IMG/VR virus record: IMGVR_UViG_3300031841_005801
Coordinates: 1 to 43,462 of that record
Strand: one strand, 5' to 3'
From: a virus
DNA length: 43,462 nucleotides
In this document: piece by piece, positions 16,481 through 25,780 of the stretch
Layout: the number at the start of each line of letters is the position of its first letter
Position numbering within the stretch: the stretch's first letter is position 1
The notes under the pieces: generated by a model
Told to the model about the DNA's origin: nothing
The model's input: only the letters and a program-made list of their open reading frames with translations
Databases searched by the model: none
Position numbers and translations under genes: made by a program

Positions 16481-16873
16481 ATGAAAGTTTCCAGCTTGCT
16501 TATTGAGAATAGCAACAGAGTTGTAACCGGGTCAAGTACTGTTGATAGTCTCCTGGAGTCTATAGGGGGTGTAGTTGAAAACCCGAGTAGGCTGCCCGTT
16601 TCTGTAGATCAGTCTGAGTGGGTGACACTAGCCTCGCCAGAAAGAATTTCTAGAACTTTTTCTTTTTCATCTCCCGGCAAGCTAAGGTATTTTGTTAATG
16701 AGCTCTTATCGTACCAGGAGAGAGTCTACCACCACGCAATGATAGCAATCCAGGGTGACGTTGTAACTGTTGAATCATATACACACGATGTTAACGGTGT
16801 GACTGGGCAGGATCTAAAACTAGCAAGCTTTGCTGATGAAGTTTACGAAGATACAAGGTTCTTTAGTAGTTAA
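16481..16873 (+). CDS. pterin-4a-carbinolamine dehydratase-like protein
   Basis: 130 residues. Residues 45-125 match the PCD/DCoH family: RISRTFSFSS, then FVNELLSYQERVYHHAMI with the His84-His85 pair, VVTVESYTHDVNGVTGQD with His102 and the TH..xGxT..D signature, and a terminal LKLASFADEV helix. The enzyme dehydrates 4a-hydroxy-tetrahydrobiopterin; the fold also serves as a dimerisation cofactor for transcription factors. The Pro of HHP is Ala here. A leader MKVSSLLIEN precedes the domain. It lies among virion-like genes, so a non-catalytic role is possible. Confidence 0.7.
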   Translation: MKVSSLLIENSNRVVTGSSTVDSLLESIGGVVENPSRLPVSVDQSEWVTLASPERISRTFSFSSPGKLRYFVNELLSYQERVYHHAMIAIQGDVVTVESYTHDVNGVTGQDLKLASFADEVYEDTRFFSS

Positions 16874-17223
16874 TGGGAAGAGTACTTGTTAGTAGCGAGC
16901 TAGAGGATATTATAGATAAAGATAATATTCTAGGTAGCGATTCTCAAGATCTCAACGGGCTGGTACGGGTTACATGCAATGACAGCACATTCTCAGGAAC
17001 TCTAGAAAAAATAAAGATTTCTCCCAAAGGCACCAGGCTAGAGATATCTTTTTTGCCAACTCAAATAGACGCTGTGTCGTCTCTTTTGCTGAGAGAAGAT
17101 AGGTCTTTTTTAGTAGGGTCTGGTTTGAAAGTTGAAGCAAGATTATCAAAGCAGCTCTCATACTCTATTGTCCGGGAAAAAGATATATACATTTGGAAGA
17201 TTATTACAGATAATTCTGAATAA
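16873..17223 (+). CDS. unknown small beta-rich protein
   Basis: 116 residues sharing a TAATG junction with the dehydratase-like gene. Alternating strands (GLVRVTCNDSTFSGTLEKI, TRLEISFLPTQ, YSIVREKDIYIWKI) suggest a small beta barrel or sandwich. No family recognised. Confidence 0.55.
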   Translation: MGRVLVSSELEDIIDKDNILGSDSQDLNGLVRVTCNDSTFSGTLEKIKISPKGTRLEISFLPTQIDAVSSLLLREDRSFLVGSGLKVEARLSKQLSYSIVREKDIYIWKIITDNSE

Positions 17224-17246
17224 TTACCTACAAAGGAGCGCTTAAA

Positions 17247-17429
17247 ATGAAAAAGAAAGACACTCAATTTACTTTTGATAAGTTTGTCAAAGACATTCAA
17301 AAGAGAGAAGATTCAGCAAGGAAAAGAGTTGAAGATCACCAGAGTGACCAGGAAGCCCACCCTGCAAGAAAATACAATCAGTTATACAGAGAGCGCTGGC
17401 AAAATAGAATTAGAATTCGGAGAAAGTAA
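17247..17429 (+). CDS. small basic unknown protein
   Basis: 60 residues with a very strong ribosome site (AAAGGAG, nine bases before ATG). Highly charged and helical (KFVKDIQKREDSARKRVE) with an Arg-rich end. It ends one base before the GTG of the next gene. A nucleic-acid-binding role is possible but not shown. Confidence 0.55.
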   Translation: MKKKDTQFTFDKFVKDIQKREDSARKRVEDHQSDQEAHPARKYNQLYRERWQNRIRIRRK

Positions 17430-17430
17430 A

Positions 17431-18150
17431 GTGGCAACTCTAAAATTAGGCAGTAAAAAAGATATTAAGAATTTTTTTAAAATCCTGGCCGAAGAAAGCG
17501 TCAAGGAAGCAAAGTCAAAAATTTTTGATACCAGCGCTGATGCAGAAAATCTCATGGCTCAGTCTGCTGCCGACAAGCAAGCATTCAAGACTATTGTAGA
17601 AGAAGAGAAAGAAGAAGAGATCATCGACGATGAAGATGCACCAGAGGAGTTCGAAGCTCCAGAGTCCACTGAGCCTGCTACCCCGGATCCCGCTAGCAGT
17701 GCTAGCATAGAAGACGTTTCTCTTGACGCAATTCAGAAAAAGATTATGATGATGAGGAGTGCTCCCTCTGTCAAAGATTCAAGCGTTGAGCAGAGACTTT
17801 CTGACTACTTGAAGTTTCTTTCAAAAGAAGAGAAGGTTGCGCTGCTTGCATACGTTGAAGCTCTATCCGGGCTTATGACCGGAGAGGTTCCTGCTGAATC
17901 TGCTCCAGATCCGAGTGATCCCCCGTACAATGTTCAGATGAACCCAACCGGAGGTTCTGAGGGTGCAGCCCCTGAGCAAGACGAAGAAGAAGTTGAAGAC
18001 GAACCCGTTGAAGCTGAAGCTGAAGTTGAAGAGGAGGAGGTCGAAGTTGAAGATGACGGAAATGTTCCAATTCAGGTCGGCAGTGTTCAAGAATCAGCTT
18101 CAATTGAAAAAATTAGAAATAAAGTCATAGAGCTCCTAAAGAGATCATGA
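17431..18150 (+). CDS. acidic unknown protein, possible virion protein
   Basis: 239 residues from GTG 17431, chosen because CGGAGAAAG lies just upstream and the longer in-frame extension overlaps the preceding gene. Starts with a helix (KKDIKNFFKILAEESVKEAK), then Glu/Pro-rich stretches (EEEKEEEIIDDEDAPEEF and a poly-acidic run near 200). It ends with an amphipathic helix (ASIEKIRNKVIELLKRS) similar in style to the IIREEL modules. Overlaps the next gene by ATGA. Not recognised. Confidence 0.55.
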   Translation: MATLKLGSKKDIKNFFKILAEESVKEAKSKIFDTSADAENLMAQSAADKQAFKTIVEEEKEEEIIDDEDAPEEFEAPESTEPATPDPASSASIEDVSLDAIQKKIMMMRSAPSVKDSSVEQRLSDYLKFLSKEEKVALLAYVEALSGLMTGEVPAESAPDPSDPPYNVQMNPTGGSEGAAPEQDEEEVEDEPVEAEAEVEEEEVEVEDDGNVPIQVGSVQESASIEKIRNKVIELLKRS

Positions 18151-19409
18151 AAATAAACCTGTCAGAGTTTGAGAGCTACCTGCTAACAGAAGTCAGCCTC
18201 AAGCATGAGGCAGACACACCAGAGTATATTAAAGAGCTCGACGATCTAATTGTATCGATGCGAAATCTTAAAGATTCTCTGGGTCGCGGGCCAGAGCGCT
18301 TAAAACATAGAAAAGAGCGGCACAGGTTGCAGGGTGCAATTGAAGCTGTGAGGTTTCTCAAGAGAGCTTCTGAGCGAAAGCTAAAAAGAAAAGAACTCCT
18401 GTCAGAAGGCGGTGCAAAGATACCGCCAGGTCAAGGTGCGTCTTTGACGCCCGAGGTGGTAGTTCAGGCATCAGAGCTGTATAAAAGTCTTATAGAGGAC
18501 TTTAATGAGTATCTGGCGGCAAAAGACCTTAGACCTGTCAAAGCAATAAAGCCTGTGGGTTCAACTGCATATTACAGAGAAGATCTTGAAGAAGATAGCG
18601 ATGTAATTTATGGAGACATAGACTTCCTTGTAAGTTTGCCTCCTGCTGACGGCGGCGAGGATTTTGGTGCATCTAGAAAGTCTCAAGCTGCAATAAAAAG
18701 AAATTACGAGAAAGAATTTTTAAACTTTCTTAAAGCATCTCCCCCGGGCTTTGTTGATGTTCCGCTCACAGGAGAGTCCTCTCCTACAATGGTTATTATA
18801 GATCTAGATAATGGTAAAAAAGTCCAGGTTGATCTTATAGCGACTACTGATAGGTATGAAGACTGGATGCAGGTTCGGTGGGTACCCGAGCGCGGCATCA
18901 AAGGCTATGTGGGTGGAAATCTTTACAAGGCTTTTGGAGACACGCTGACGCTTACTATTGGAGACCAGGGTGTTATTGCAAGGATTAAAGATGGGAACAG
19001 GGTATCTTCTAAGCAGAGAGGAAAGGATGTAAAGTTTATTCAAGTCTCATCCAATCCGAGTACGTTTTTTAAAGATATTGTTGACTACCTTGTGGGAGCA
19101 AAAGAGTTTGAGATAACACAGGGCCTTGCGGATAGCCAGGGCATCTCAGCAGATAATATTACGATATCTGGAATTGCCGACGGAATAAGGGCAGTTGCTG
19201 AAACACTCGAGGGGAATGGTGCCCTTCCGGAAAAGTTTGGTAGTAGTGTAGAGATGCTCGAAGAAGTTTTAGCAAGGTTCAAGCTAAACCTAGATGCTTC
19301 AGTAGAAAAGAAGTCCAAGAATCAAAACATGACAGAAGAAAAGCTTGCAAAGTTGGTAAAGATGAATTCAGAACAGTATAATAATGTCAAGAATTCTTTC
19401 AACTTATGA
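18147..19409 (+). CDS. pol-beta-type nucleotidyltransferase
   Basis: 420 residues. A helical leader (MKINLSEFESYLLTEVSL) with an LTE site and a basic coiled N-terminal part precede a nucleotidyltransferase core. KPVGSTAYYRED carries the Gly-Ser motif (138-139), YGDIDFLVSL the catalytic DxD (157, 159), and KKVQVDLIATT the third Asp (229). These are the hallmarks of the pol-beta superfamily, which transfers NMP to nucleic acids, proteins or small molecules. The C-terminal part is helical. The same motif set appears in the third domain of the 1491-residue protein two genes on, so they are probably paralogous domains. Target unknown. Confidence 0.72.
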   Translation: MKINLSEFESYLLTEVSLKHEADTPEYIKELDDLIVSMRNLKDSLGRGPERLKHRKERHRLQGAIEAVRFLKRASERKLKRKELLSEGGAKIPPGQGASLTPEVVVQASELYKSLIEDFNEYLAAKDLRPVKAIKPVGSTAYYREDLEEDSDVIYGDIDFLVSLPPADGGEDFGASRKSQAAIKRNYEKEFLNFLKASPPGFVDVPLTGESSPTMVIIDLDNGKKVQVDLIATTDRYEDWMQVRWVPERGIKGYVGGNLYKAFGDTLTLTIGDQGVIARIKDGNRVSSKQRGKDVKFIQVSSNPSTFFKDIVDYLVGAKEFEITQGLADSQGISADNITISGIADGIRAVAETLEGNGALPEKFGSSVEMLEEVLARFKLNLDASVEKKSKNQNMTEEKLAKLVKMNSEQYNNVKNSFNL

Positions 19410-19418
19410 GACTTTTAA

Positions 19419-20066
19419 ATGGACTACTTTATTTCGGATTCCCATTTTGGGCATAGGAATATTATAAAATACTGCAACAGACCCTGGTCATCTGCAGAGG
19501 AAATGAACAACGGAATGATACAACGGTGGAACTCTGTCGTGGGAAACGATGACAGAGTTTTTGTTGTTGGCGATATGTTTCTCTGCGATGAAGAAGATGC
19601 AAAAGAAATTATGTCACGCCTAAATGGGTATAAGATCTTAATAGCAGGCAACCATGACAGCAGAGAATCTAAGATGCTCAGGATAGGCTTTAATGAGTAT
19701 CATAGAGAGCTGCCATACTGTCTTGGTGACATGGGGACAGCGCTTATGAAACATTACCCACACCCTGACAAAGTAACAACAGAGAGCGGATATGACTATC
19801 TTATTCACGGTCATCTTCACGTGCCTCCGCACAGAGACGGCCTAAAAATTAATGTCGCTGCTGACCTAATTGACTTCACCCCTGTCAGTAGAAACTATGT
19901 TCTTGACTCTCTTGGCGGATCTACTTCCAATTCAGGCAATGAGATAATTAACCTAGAATCTAACGATGAGAAAATAAAACTATCAATAGAAATAAGACCT
20001 GAAGATTTTTCTGGAACTATTGACCATATTTATAAACTACTAAGAAAGCAATGGAGAAGTAAATAA
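19419..20066 (+). CDS. calcineurin-like metallophosphoesterase
   Basis: 215 residues with the metallophosphoesterase motifs in order: ISDSHFGHRN (DxH), FVVGDMF (GD), IAGNHDS (GNHD) and LIHGHLHV (HGHxH). Such enzymes hydrolyse phosphomono- or diesters using two metals. A C-terminal extension of about 60 residues has no recognised motif. It lies between a nucleotidyltransferase and a nucleotidylyltransferase/ligase-like protein (two bases before the latter), which suggests a joint role in processing nucleic-acid or nucleotide ends. Confidence 0.82.
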   Translation: MDYFISDSHFGHRNIIKYCNRPWSSAEEMNNGMIQRWNSVVGNDDRVFVVGDMFLCDEEDAKEIMSRLNGYKILIAGNHDSRESKMLRIGFNEYHRELPYCLGDMGTALMKHYPHPDKVTTESGYDYLIHGHLHVPPHRDGLKINVAADLIDFTPVSRNYVLDSLGGSTSNSGNEIINLESNDEKIKLSIEIRPEDFSGTIDHIYKLLRKQWRSK

Positions 20067-20067
20067 A

Positions 20068-23000
20068 ATGAAGCTCGGACTCTACGGCGGCGGTTTTAAA
20101 CCTTTTCATACGGGACATTTTGCAAAGCTACTTCTTGCTCTTGACGAAGCGGACAAGGTAATCTCGTTCTTCGGAATCAAAAAGCAGAAGTTTAGCAAGA
20201 AGACAGGCAAGCCTCTTAAGACAGCCTTTAGAAGCTTTGGGAACAAGCCCGATGCCAGACTTTTCAATCAAGAAATGCAAGAGGAGGTGGTTTCAATATA
20301 CGAAGACGCACTTGAAAATGCATTTCCAGGAAACCTTGATATAGTTCCAAGCGCAGACGAGACACCCATAAGAAAGATCTTTAATGTTCTCAGCAATTTT
20401 GCATACCAAAATATGACTCCGGAAGAAAGAGACACAGTCCAAGAGGAAGTTCCGCAGGTTTACGCAGGTCAAAACCTTCAAGACTTTGACATGAACCAGG
20501 TTGATGAGATTGTAGTTGTTGCCGGTCAAGAAGAGCTTGACAGGACATACCTTTCCGGGGTTGACAGGCAGGCAGAAAAATCAGAGATTGGCAGAAAAAT
20601 AAAAGATCTCATTGATTCTGGCAAGATACGTTTTGAGACCGGAGCTGGTGACCAGCAACGACTTGTGGACTTGCTTAAAAGATACAGGGAGGATGCCGGA
20701 GAAGACCATGTCCTTGTTCGCGGGACTGATGTTAGAAACTTTGCAGGTGAAGGAAACGTGGATTCCCTGCTCAATTACATTCCAAGTGTTGTTCCCGAAG
20801 AGCAAAAGGCACAATTAGTTAAGATTCTAGTAGGAGATAAATCTCAAAACGAAGGATTTTTTATGCCAATTATTACAGACACTACAGTCCTAAGAGCCGC
20901 AGCCAGATTTACCTCATCTAAAGTATCAGAAAGAAGAATTGCGGAGCAAAAGAAAAAAGGCGAGGGTCACATCTTAGGATTGACTGAAGACATGTCACTT
21001 ACCTTTGATGCTCTTAAGAGCCTTATAGCTGACGTCCTTTCAGGCAGGGTTGAGCACATAGAGGAAAAGATGGATGGTCAGAATCTCACCTTTACCGTGC
21101 TAGACAACGGTGAAATAAGGTTGTTTGGTAAGGGAGTTACCTCTAGTGCTCTAGACAAGGGCGGAAAGGGAAAAGCTGACCTTGAAGATGCTTACGGTAA
21201 AAACGAAAATCTGCTGGACGCTTTCTCTTCTGCTTATGATGTTGTTGAGAAGTACCTTGCCAAGAAAGATGCTGAGCTTATAAGGTCTCTGTTTCAGGAT
21301 GGGAGAGTTGTAATTGAGGGCCAGATCATGACGCCGATCAACCCTAATACGATACCTTACACAGAAAACCACGTAAGGTTTGTCAGACCTTTCACACCGG
21401 ACGCTTTAGACATTGACATGGATGCCTATAGAGACGTCTTTGGAGACGCTGACGTAGAAATTCAGGATCAGAAAGGTCGTCCATGGTCGTTTGGTCCTGT
21501 TCCAAAGCTTGAGCAGGTTGAAATCGACGCCAGCGAAATTCAGTCTAAGATTGAAGAGCTTGAAAGAGATATTGACGATCTAATCGGGGGAATAAGCCCG
21601 ACCCCGAAGACTATCGGAGACTATGCATCACATGCTATGGAAAGGTATATAGATGAAGTTGCACCTCAAATAAAGCTTGGAAGTCTCTCTGCAGACCAGA
21701 AAAAGCGGGCGCTTGAAAGACTTGCAACTGGAAACAAATCAGCAATAGGAAAAAAAGAGCTGGCAGAGTTTTGGCCAGAAGTTCAAAAGTTTGAAAAGCT
21801 TAGGACAGCTCACGTCGCTGCTGCCATCGCCGATCTAGAAAAGATAGTTCAAAAACTTGGCACATACTTTTTTGACACGCTAGAGTTTGCCCTGGCTACT
21901 AATGATAGTGTAGTAGCCGATCTTGCTGCTGAGGTTGAAAAGATAAAGCAGGCCCGGGCTGCTGACTCAATTACTATTAAGAACGTTGAAAGCGGAGATG
22001 TATCTGACTTAGTTGACACATCTTGGGCTACAAAGCTTGATTCGTCTCTCTCTAGGGTCGAGCAGATGGATCTCTTTAAGAAAGCTGTCGAGGGCGTTGT
22101 TTTGAGAATGCCAGATGCAGAAGGAAATCAGATAGTTAGAAAGCTGACCGGTATGTTTACACCGATTCACAGACTTGTCTCTCTGTTTAGATATCCTGAT
22201 AGGTACAGCAAGCAAGTCCTGTCAATTGAAGAGCCAGATGAGGAGTTGACAACTTCAGAAAAAGAAGCAATAAATGAACTTCTAAGGAATTTTACACAGA
22301 GAATCTCTGAGTCAAAGGGTGGGTTTAAAAACACCCAGGGTCAGTCTTTGACCGTCGATATTGAGCTTGATAATGTTGAACCTACCCTGGAAGACTTCTT
22401 TAATAATCACCTTGCACCTGCAGGCGTAGAGCTGTACAAACCAATCGGAAGCACAGGAAAGAAGACAAAATCTGGCGACCTTGATATCGTTATTCAATCT
22501 CCAGGTGAAAAATCTGAAAAGAAGATCTTTAAAGATAGTCTTCTAGGGTCGCTTAATCAATCACTAGAGGATGGTCAGGCAAAACTTCTCGGTCAGAACA
22601 TTGCTGTTATGTATCCAATCCAGGGTAGTCAGGCCGGGGAGTATGTTCAAATTGATATAATGATGGACGACTCTCCGAAAGATACTGCGTGGCTAATGTC
22701 GGGAACAGGAGACGAGGGTATTAAAGGTGTATACAGAAATCTAATGCTTTCATACATAGCTAATCGGAGGAGCAGAGAGGGAGACCCTTCAGAAAAGATG
22801 GCACTGTCATTTCCCGGAGGCTTGCAGATAAAAATTATGCCTGGTGGTCTTGACCCGGAAGATCCCAAGAACAAAAGAAAGTGGCAGAACGTAGGGAAAA
22901 GAATAAGAGACCCTGAAGCGATAATGCAGAAGCTTGATATCTCCGGGATGCCAGAAGACATTGAGACTTTTCAAGAGCTTGTTGATATTATGAAAGCAGA

Positions 23001-24543
23001 CGACACCCTTTCAGATTATCTTGCAGGATTCGAAGATTATATTCAGAGATATCTGAGTGACGAGAAGTCTGCTGCTCAAGCGAGAAAGGCAGTTGACTAT
23101 GTAAATTCAATAATCACTGAATCTAGAGATCTTGAAAGCCTGTATGATATTATAGAGCTTCTCCTGGAGTCAGAAGGGAATCAGTCAAGCATACCCTTTG
23201 CAAAAGTAATGTGGAGTGAATCTCTTAAGATGTTCCCCGGAGTTTGGGAAAATAGAACTTCAGCCTCAGCTTCAGGTGGCAAGGATGAGGAAGGTGCAGA
23301 AAAAGCTGTCGCAATCAATGAGAACTTAATACACCTTGCCAATGCCGGGTACTCTCTTGAAGATGTTGGTGATGGTGTAGTAGTTCGCGGGAAAGGAGAC
23401 TCTATTAAGCTTGACAAGAAAGAGGCGGTCGAATACATGCTTGGGCTTGGCTCAAATCAATCTTTGCCGAGAGTCAAGATAAAGCATGTTCCCGGACTAG
23501 AGAAGTACGACCTTCTTATGATTGAAGGTTCTCGACCCATGGAAGTTAAGAAGATGGCTGGAAAAACAGTGTTTTCAAAACTTGGTTCATCTACAGGTAG
23601 AAACTTTGAGATGGGGGTTAAGATCCTCAAGCCTATGAGATCTGCTGCATCAATAGCTGCAAATTTACTTGCAGACAAAGGGCTTGTAGAAGAGTCAACC
23701 GGCAAGGCACTTGTTAGAGAGGTTGAAGAGTTTACTGATGTAAAAGAGATAGCTGAGGCTGTTGAGGCAATAGATTATCTCTTCTTCAAATCTAGATTTG
23801 GAACTAGCCCTAAAGAGTTAAGAGGTGTGGCACTCAAGATTGATAGCGGCCAGTTCCCGTCAGGCCTAGTAAAGAAAATTGTGGCAGGAGAGATATTAGA
23901 TACTCCTGTAGGAAACTGCCTTGAGCTAGCTGAAAGAGCACTAAGCAACACTCTTGGAGAATATTCTCCAACTAGCAAGAAATCAGATGCTGTAGACCTT
24001 GATACAGACACTGTAGATGTTGAGGCAAAAGTTGGTGATGAAACTTTTGACGGCAAGGTATCTCTGGACTATTTCTACAGCGAGCTTATCTTTAAGCTCT
24101 ACGACTCAGAGCTTGATGAGATACAAATACCCGAAGAGAAGATGAAATACTACTCTGACTCTTTAGAGCTAATAGCATCAATCTATCAACCTCTAAAGAG
24201 AATATCGGAAATGGCAACAGAAGATGTATTTGATGAGTTTATAGAGAGTCTTATCTATTCCGGGCTATACGGTGTTCGAGATGACTCTTATTTTGTTACC
24301 CCTTGTGACCCGTCAAGCGTTAGAGTCTATAGCACCACACAAGGCTTTAGAGCCCTTCTACAGCTAAAGAGTGAGCCTTCTGAAGTTATTGAGCTTTCAT
24401 CTCCTAAGCAGGCACCTGATGAAGACGGCGAAGTTGAAGAAGTTGACCTGACACCCACACAGCCTGAAGAATCTTCTTCTGAAAACCCAGGTGATCAAGA
24501 TTCAAACCAGGACACAGAGGACAATGAGCAAGAGAACACATGA
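20068..24543 (+). CDS. giant fusion: HxGH nucleotidylyltransferase, ligase-like and pol-beta-type transferase domains
   Basis: 1491 residues. Domain 1 (1-260): GLYGGGFKPFHTGHF with His14/His17 is the HxGH motif of NMNAT/cytidylyltransferase enzymes. Domain 2 (about 305-715): EEKMDGQN has the KxDG nucleotidyl-lysine motif of ATP-dependent DNA/RNA ligases (Lys334). VVIEGQI, AVEGVVLR and VRKLTGMF match later ligase motifs, with a coiled insertion between about 490 and 660. Domain 3 (about 770-960): KPIGSTGKKT...GDLDIVI and VQIDIMM are pol-beta nucleotidyltransferase motifs. The remaining C-terminus is unknown and ends in an acidic tail. Three separate nucleotidyl-transfer chemistries in one chain suggest a repair or modification machine, or an ejected virion enzyme. 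Similar ligase-like proteins are recalled from T4-like marine phages. Confidence 0.72.
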   Translation: MKLGLYGGGFKPFHTGHFAKLLLALDEADKVISFFGIKKQKFSKKTGKPLKTAFRSFGNKPDARLFNQEMQEEVVSIYEDALENAFPGNLDIVPSADETPIRKIFNVLSNFAYQNMTPEERDTVQEEVPQVYAGQNLQDFDMNQVDEIVVVAGQEELDRTYLSGVDRQAEKSEIGRKIKDLIDSGKIRFETGAGDQQRLVDLLKRYREDAGEDHVLVRGTDVRNFAGEGNVDSLLNYIPSVVPEEQKAQLVKILVGDKSQNEGFFMPIITDTTVLRAAARFTSSKVSERRIAEQKKKGEGHILGLTEDMSLTFDALKSLIADVLSGRVEHIEEKMDGQNLTFTVLDNGEIRLFGKGVTSSALDKGGKGKADLEDAYGKNENLLDAFSSAYDVVEKYLAKKDAELIRSLFQDGRVVIEGQIMTPINPNTIPYTENHVRFVRPFTPDALDIDMDAYRDVFGDADVEIQDQKGRPWSFGPVPKLEQVEIDASEIQSKIEELERDIDDLIGGISPTPKTIGDYASHAMERYIDEVAPQIKLGSLSADQKKRALERLATGNKSAIGKKELAEFWPEVQKFEKLRTAHVAAAIADLEKIVQKLGTYFFDTLEFALATNDSVVADLAAEVEKIKQARAADSITIKNVESGDVSDLVDTSWATKLDSSLSRVEQMDLFKKAVEGVVLRMPDAEGNQIVRKLTGMFTPIHRLVSLFRYPDRYSKQVLSIEEPDEELTTSEKEAINELLRNFTQRISESKGGFKNTQGQSLTVDIELDNVEPTLEDFFNNHLAPAGVELYKPIGSTGKKTKSGDLDIVIQSPGEKSEKKIFKDSLLGSLNQSLEDGQAKLLGQNIAVMYPIQGSQAGEYVQIDIMMDDSPKDTAWLMSGTGDEGIKGVYRNLMLSYIANRRSREGDPSEKMALSFPGGLQIKIMPGGLDPEDPKNKRKWQNVGKRIRDPEAIMQKLDISGMPEDIETFQELVDIMKADDTLSDYLAGFEDYIQRYLSDEKSAAQARKAVDYVNSIITESRDLESLYDIIELLLESEGNQSSIPFAKVMWSESLKMFPGVWENRTSASASGGKDEEGAEKAVAINENLIHLANAGYSLEDVGDGVVVRGKGDSIKLDKKEAVEYMLGLGSNQSLPRVKIKHVPGLEKYDLLMIEGSRPMEVKKMAGKTVFSKLGSSTGRNFEMGVKILKPMRSAASIAANLLADKGLVEESTGKALVREVEEFTDVKEIAEAVEAIDYLFFKSRFGTSPKELRGVALKIDSGQFPSGLVKKIVAGEILDTPVGNCLELAERALSNTLGEYSPTSKKSDAVDLDTDTVDVEAKVGDETFDGKVSLDYFYSELIFKLYDSELDEIQIPEEKMKYYSDSLELIASIYQPLKRISEMATEDVFDEFIESLIYSGLYGVRDDSYFVTPCDPSSVRVYSTTQGFRALLQLKSEPSEVIELSSPKQAPDEDGEVEEVDLTPTQPEESSSENPGDQDSNQDTEDNEQENT

Positions 24544-24802
24544 GATACCTGAAAGGGTAATGCTTCAGATTGAAGAGGTTGCCTCTTATGCCTCTGATTG
24601 TGATGATTGGGTGACCATAAAAAAAGAAATTATGAAAGGGTGCCCTTCCGGTCTTCGAAGCATGTTTTCTCGAAGAGATCCTATTACAAAGGAGCAAGTT
24701 CCAAATGATTTTGACAGATCTGTAATTAGCAGGTTTGAAGAGCTCACGGGTCAAAATCTTGTTATTAGAACCTTAGACGAAAGACGAGAACTAAAGGGTT
24801 AA
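24524..24802 (+). CDS. unknown small protein
   Basis: 92 residues from ATG 24524 (GAGGA just upstream); it overlaps the end of the giant fusion gene by 20 bases. Sequence is mixed helical (RVMLQIEEVASYASDCDDW) with GCPSGLRSMFSRRDP. Not recognised. Confidence 0.55.
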   Translation: MSKRTHEIPERVMLQIEEVASYASDCDDWVTIKKEIMKGCPSGLRSMFSRRDPITKEQVPNDFDRSVISRFEELTGQNLVIRTLDERRELKG

Positions 24803-24847
24803 CATTTTTTCCTTCTTGTGCTATATTTTTTGAAGGAGGCGTTATAA

Positions 24848-25195
24848 ATGAATAACCAAAATTGGGTGCCGGAAATTTGCTACGAAGAGGGCCAGGATGG
24901 GCTAAGTTCACACATACCTTTTATACAGGTCCCTGAAGGTGTAGATATGCCTAACATGCTTTTTATTTTTGAATCTAGGGAGACTGGTGAATTCGAGCCA
25001 GGCATGGAGGGCGAAGAAGTTCCAGTTGTCCAGCTTGACCTTCACCAGTACGCAGACATGAGCGTTTTAAAGGAAGGTCTAGACCTAGAGACCTATGACA
25101 AGGTTAGGGAATGTCTGGGCCTTGAACCTATGATGTCAGCTGTTGAGAAAGGTAGAAAGATTACAGAGAATGTTAGGTTGACATTTACTGAGTAA
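24848..25195 (+). CDS. unknown small acidic protein
   Basis: 115 residues with a strong ribosome site (GAAGGAGG). It has a Pro-containing N-terminal half (NWVPEICYEEG, IPFIQVPEG) and a helical C-terminal half. No recognised family. The upstream gap holds a T-rich tract and a weak TATATT. Confidence 0.55.
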   Translation: MNNQNWVPEICYEEGQDGLSSHIPFIQVPEGVDMPNMLFIFESRETGEFEPGMEGEEVPVVQLDLHQYADMSVLKEGLDLETYDKVRECLGLEPMMSAVEKGRKITENVRLTFTE

Positions 25196-25241
25196 AAATT
25201 AAAGTTAGGTAATAATTAATCCTAGCGGAGGAACATCTACA

Positions 25242-25754
25242 ATGGAATTAAACGCTGACAGATTAGCAAAGCTTGCAGGCCTTTCAGTTGCAAAGAGAAC
25301 TAGCTTAAACGAAGCTAGCAACAGAAGTCAACACGAAGAACCCGGACACGATCCGGAGTTTAGACACGGCAAGGGACAGCTTGCTGAAGGTGATGGCGAG
25401 AAAGAAGTCGAAGAGACGCATTGCAATGAAGAAGAAGAACAAGAAGAAGCAATGATGTACGAAGATGAAGATGCTAGCGAAGGATACGGCCACATGATGG
25501 ACGAGAAGCTTGACGATGATCTTGATCTCGTAGAGATTGACGAAGCAATGCTCGCAGAAGAGATTGCTAGAATGCGTCAGGAAAGGCTTCAGGAGAATGA
25601 GCTACGCTCCATCATTAGAAACGAAGTTGCATCTGTTGTAAACCAGATGAAGAAGTCCAAGGCAGAAAATTCACAGAGTAAATCTGCAGAAGCGACAGGG
25701 GTTGCAAAGGGATTTACCGGACCAAAGGGATTCCCTGGTCCTGGCTTCATGTAA
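25242..25754 (+). CDS. acidic protein with IIRNE helix and collagen-like end
   Basis: 170 residues. Acidic low complexity occupies the middle. Near 119-130 a helix (ENELRSIIRNEVASVV) matches the module seen at the start of the 5794 gene and the end of the DUF192 protein. The C-terminus is GFTGPKGFPGPGFM, collagen-like Gly-Pro triplets. A strong terminator follows 27 bases downstream. Probably a virion protein; function unknown. Confidence 0.6.
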   Translation: MELNADRLAKLAGLSVAKRTSLNEASNRSQHEEPGHDPEFRHGKGQLAEGDGEKEVEETHCNEEEEQEEAMMYEDEDASEGYGHMMDEKLDDDLDLVEIDEAMLAEEIARMRQERLQENELRSIIRNEVASVVNQMKKSKAENSQSKSAEATGVAKGFTGPKGFPGPGFM

Positions 25755-25780
25755 TTTAAGATTTATATCTTCGCTAACTT

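Noticed and set aside
15022-16515. Long minus-strand open frames opposite the 735-residue gene
   Set aside because: Ser- and Leu-rich translations without motifs, no ribosome sites, and a strong coding gene on the + strand; they are antisense shadows of Glu/Lys-rich codons.
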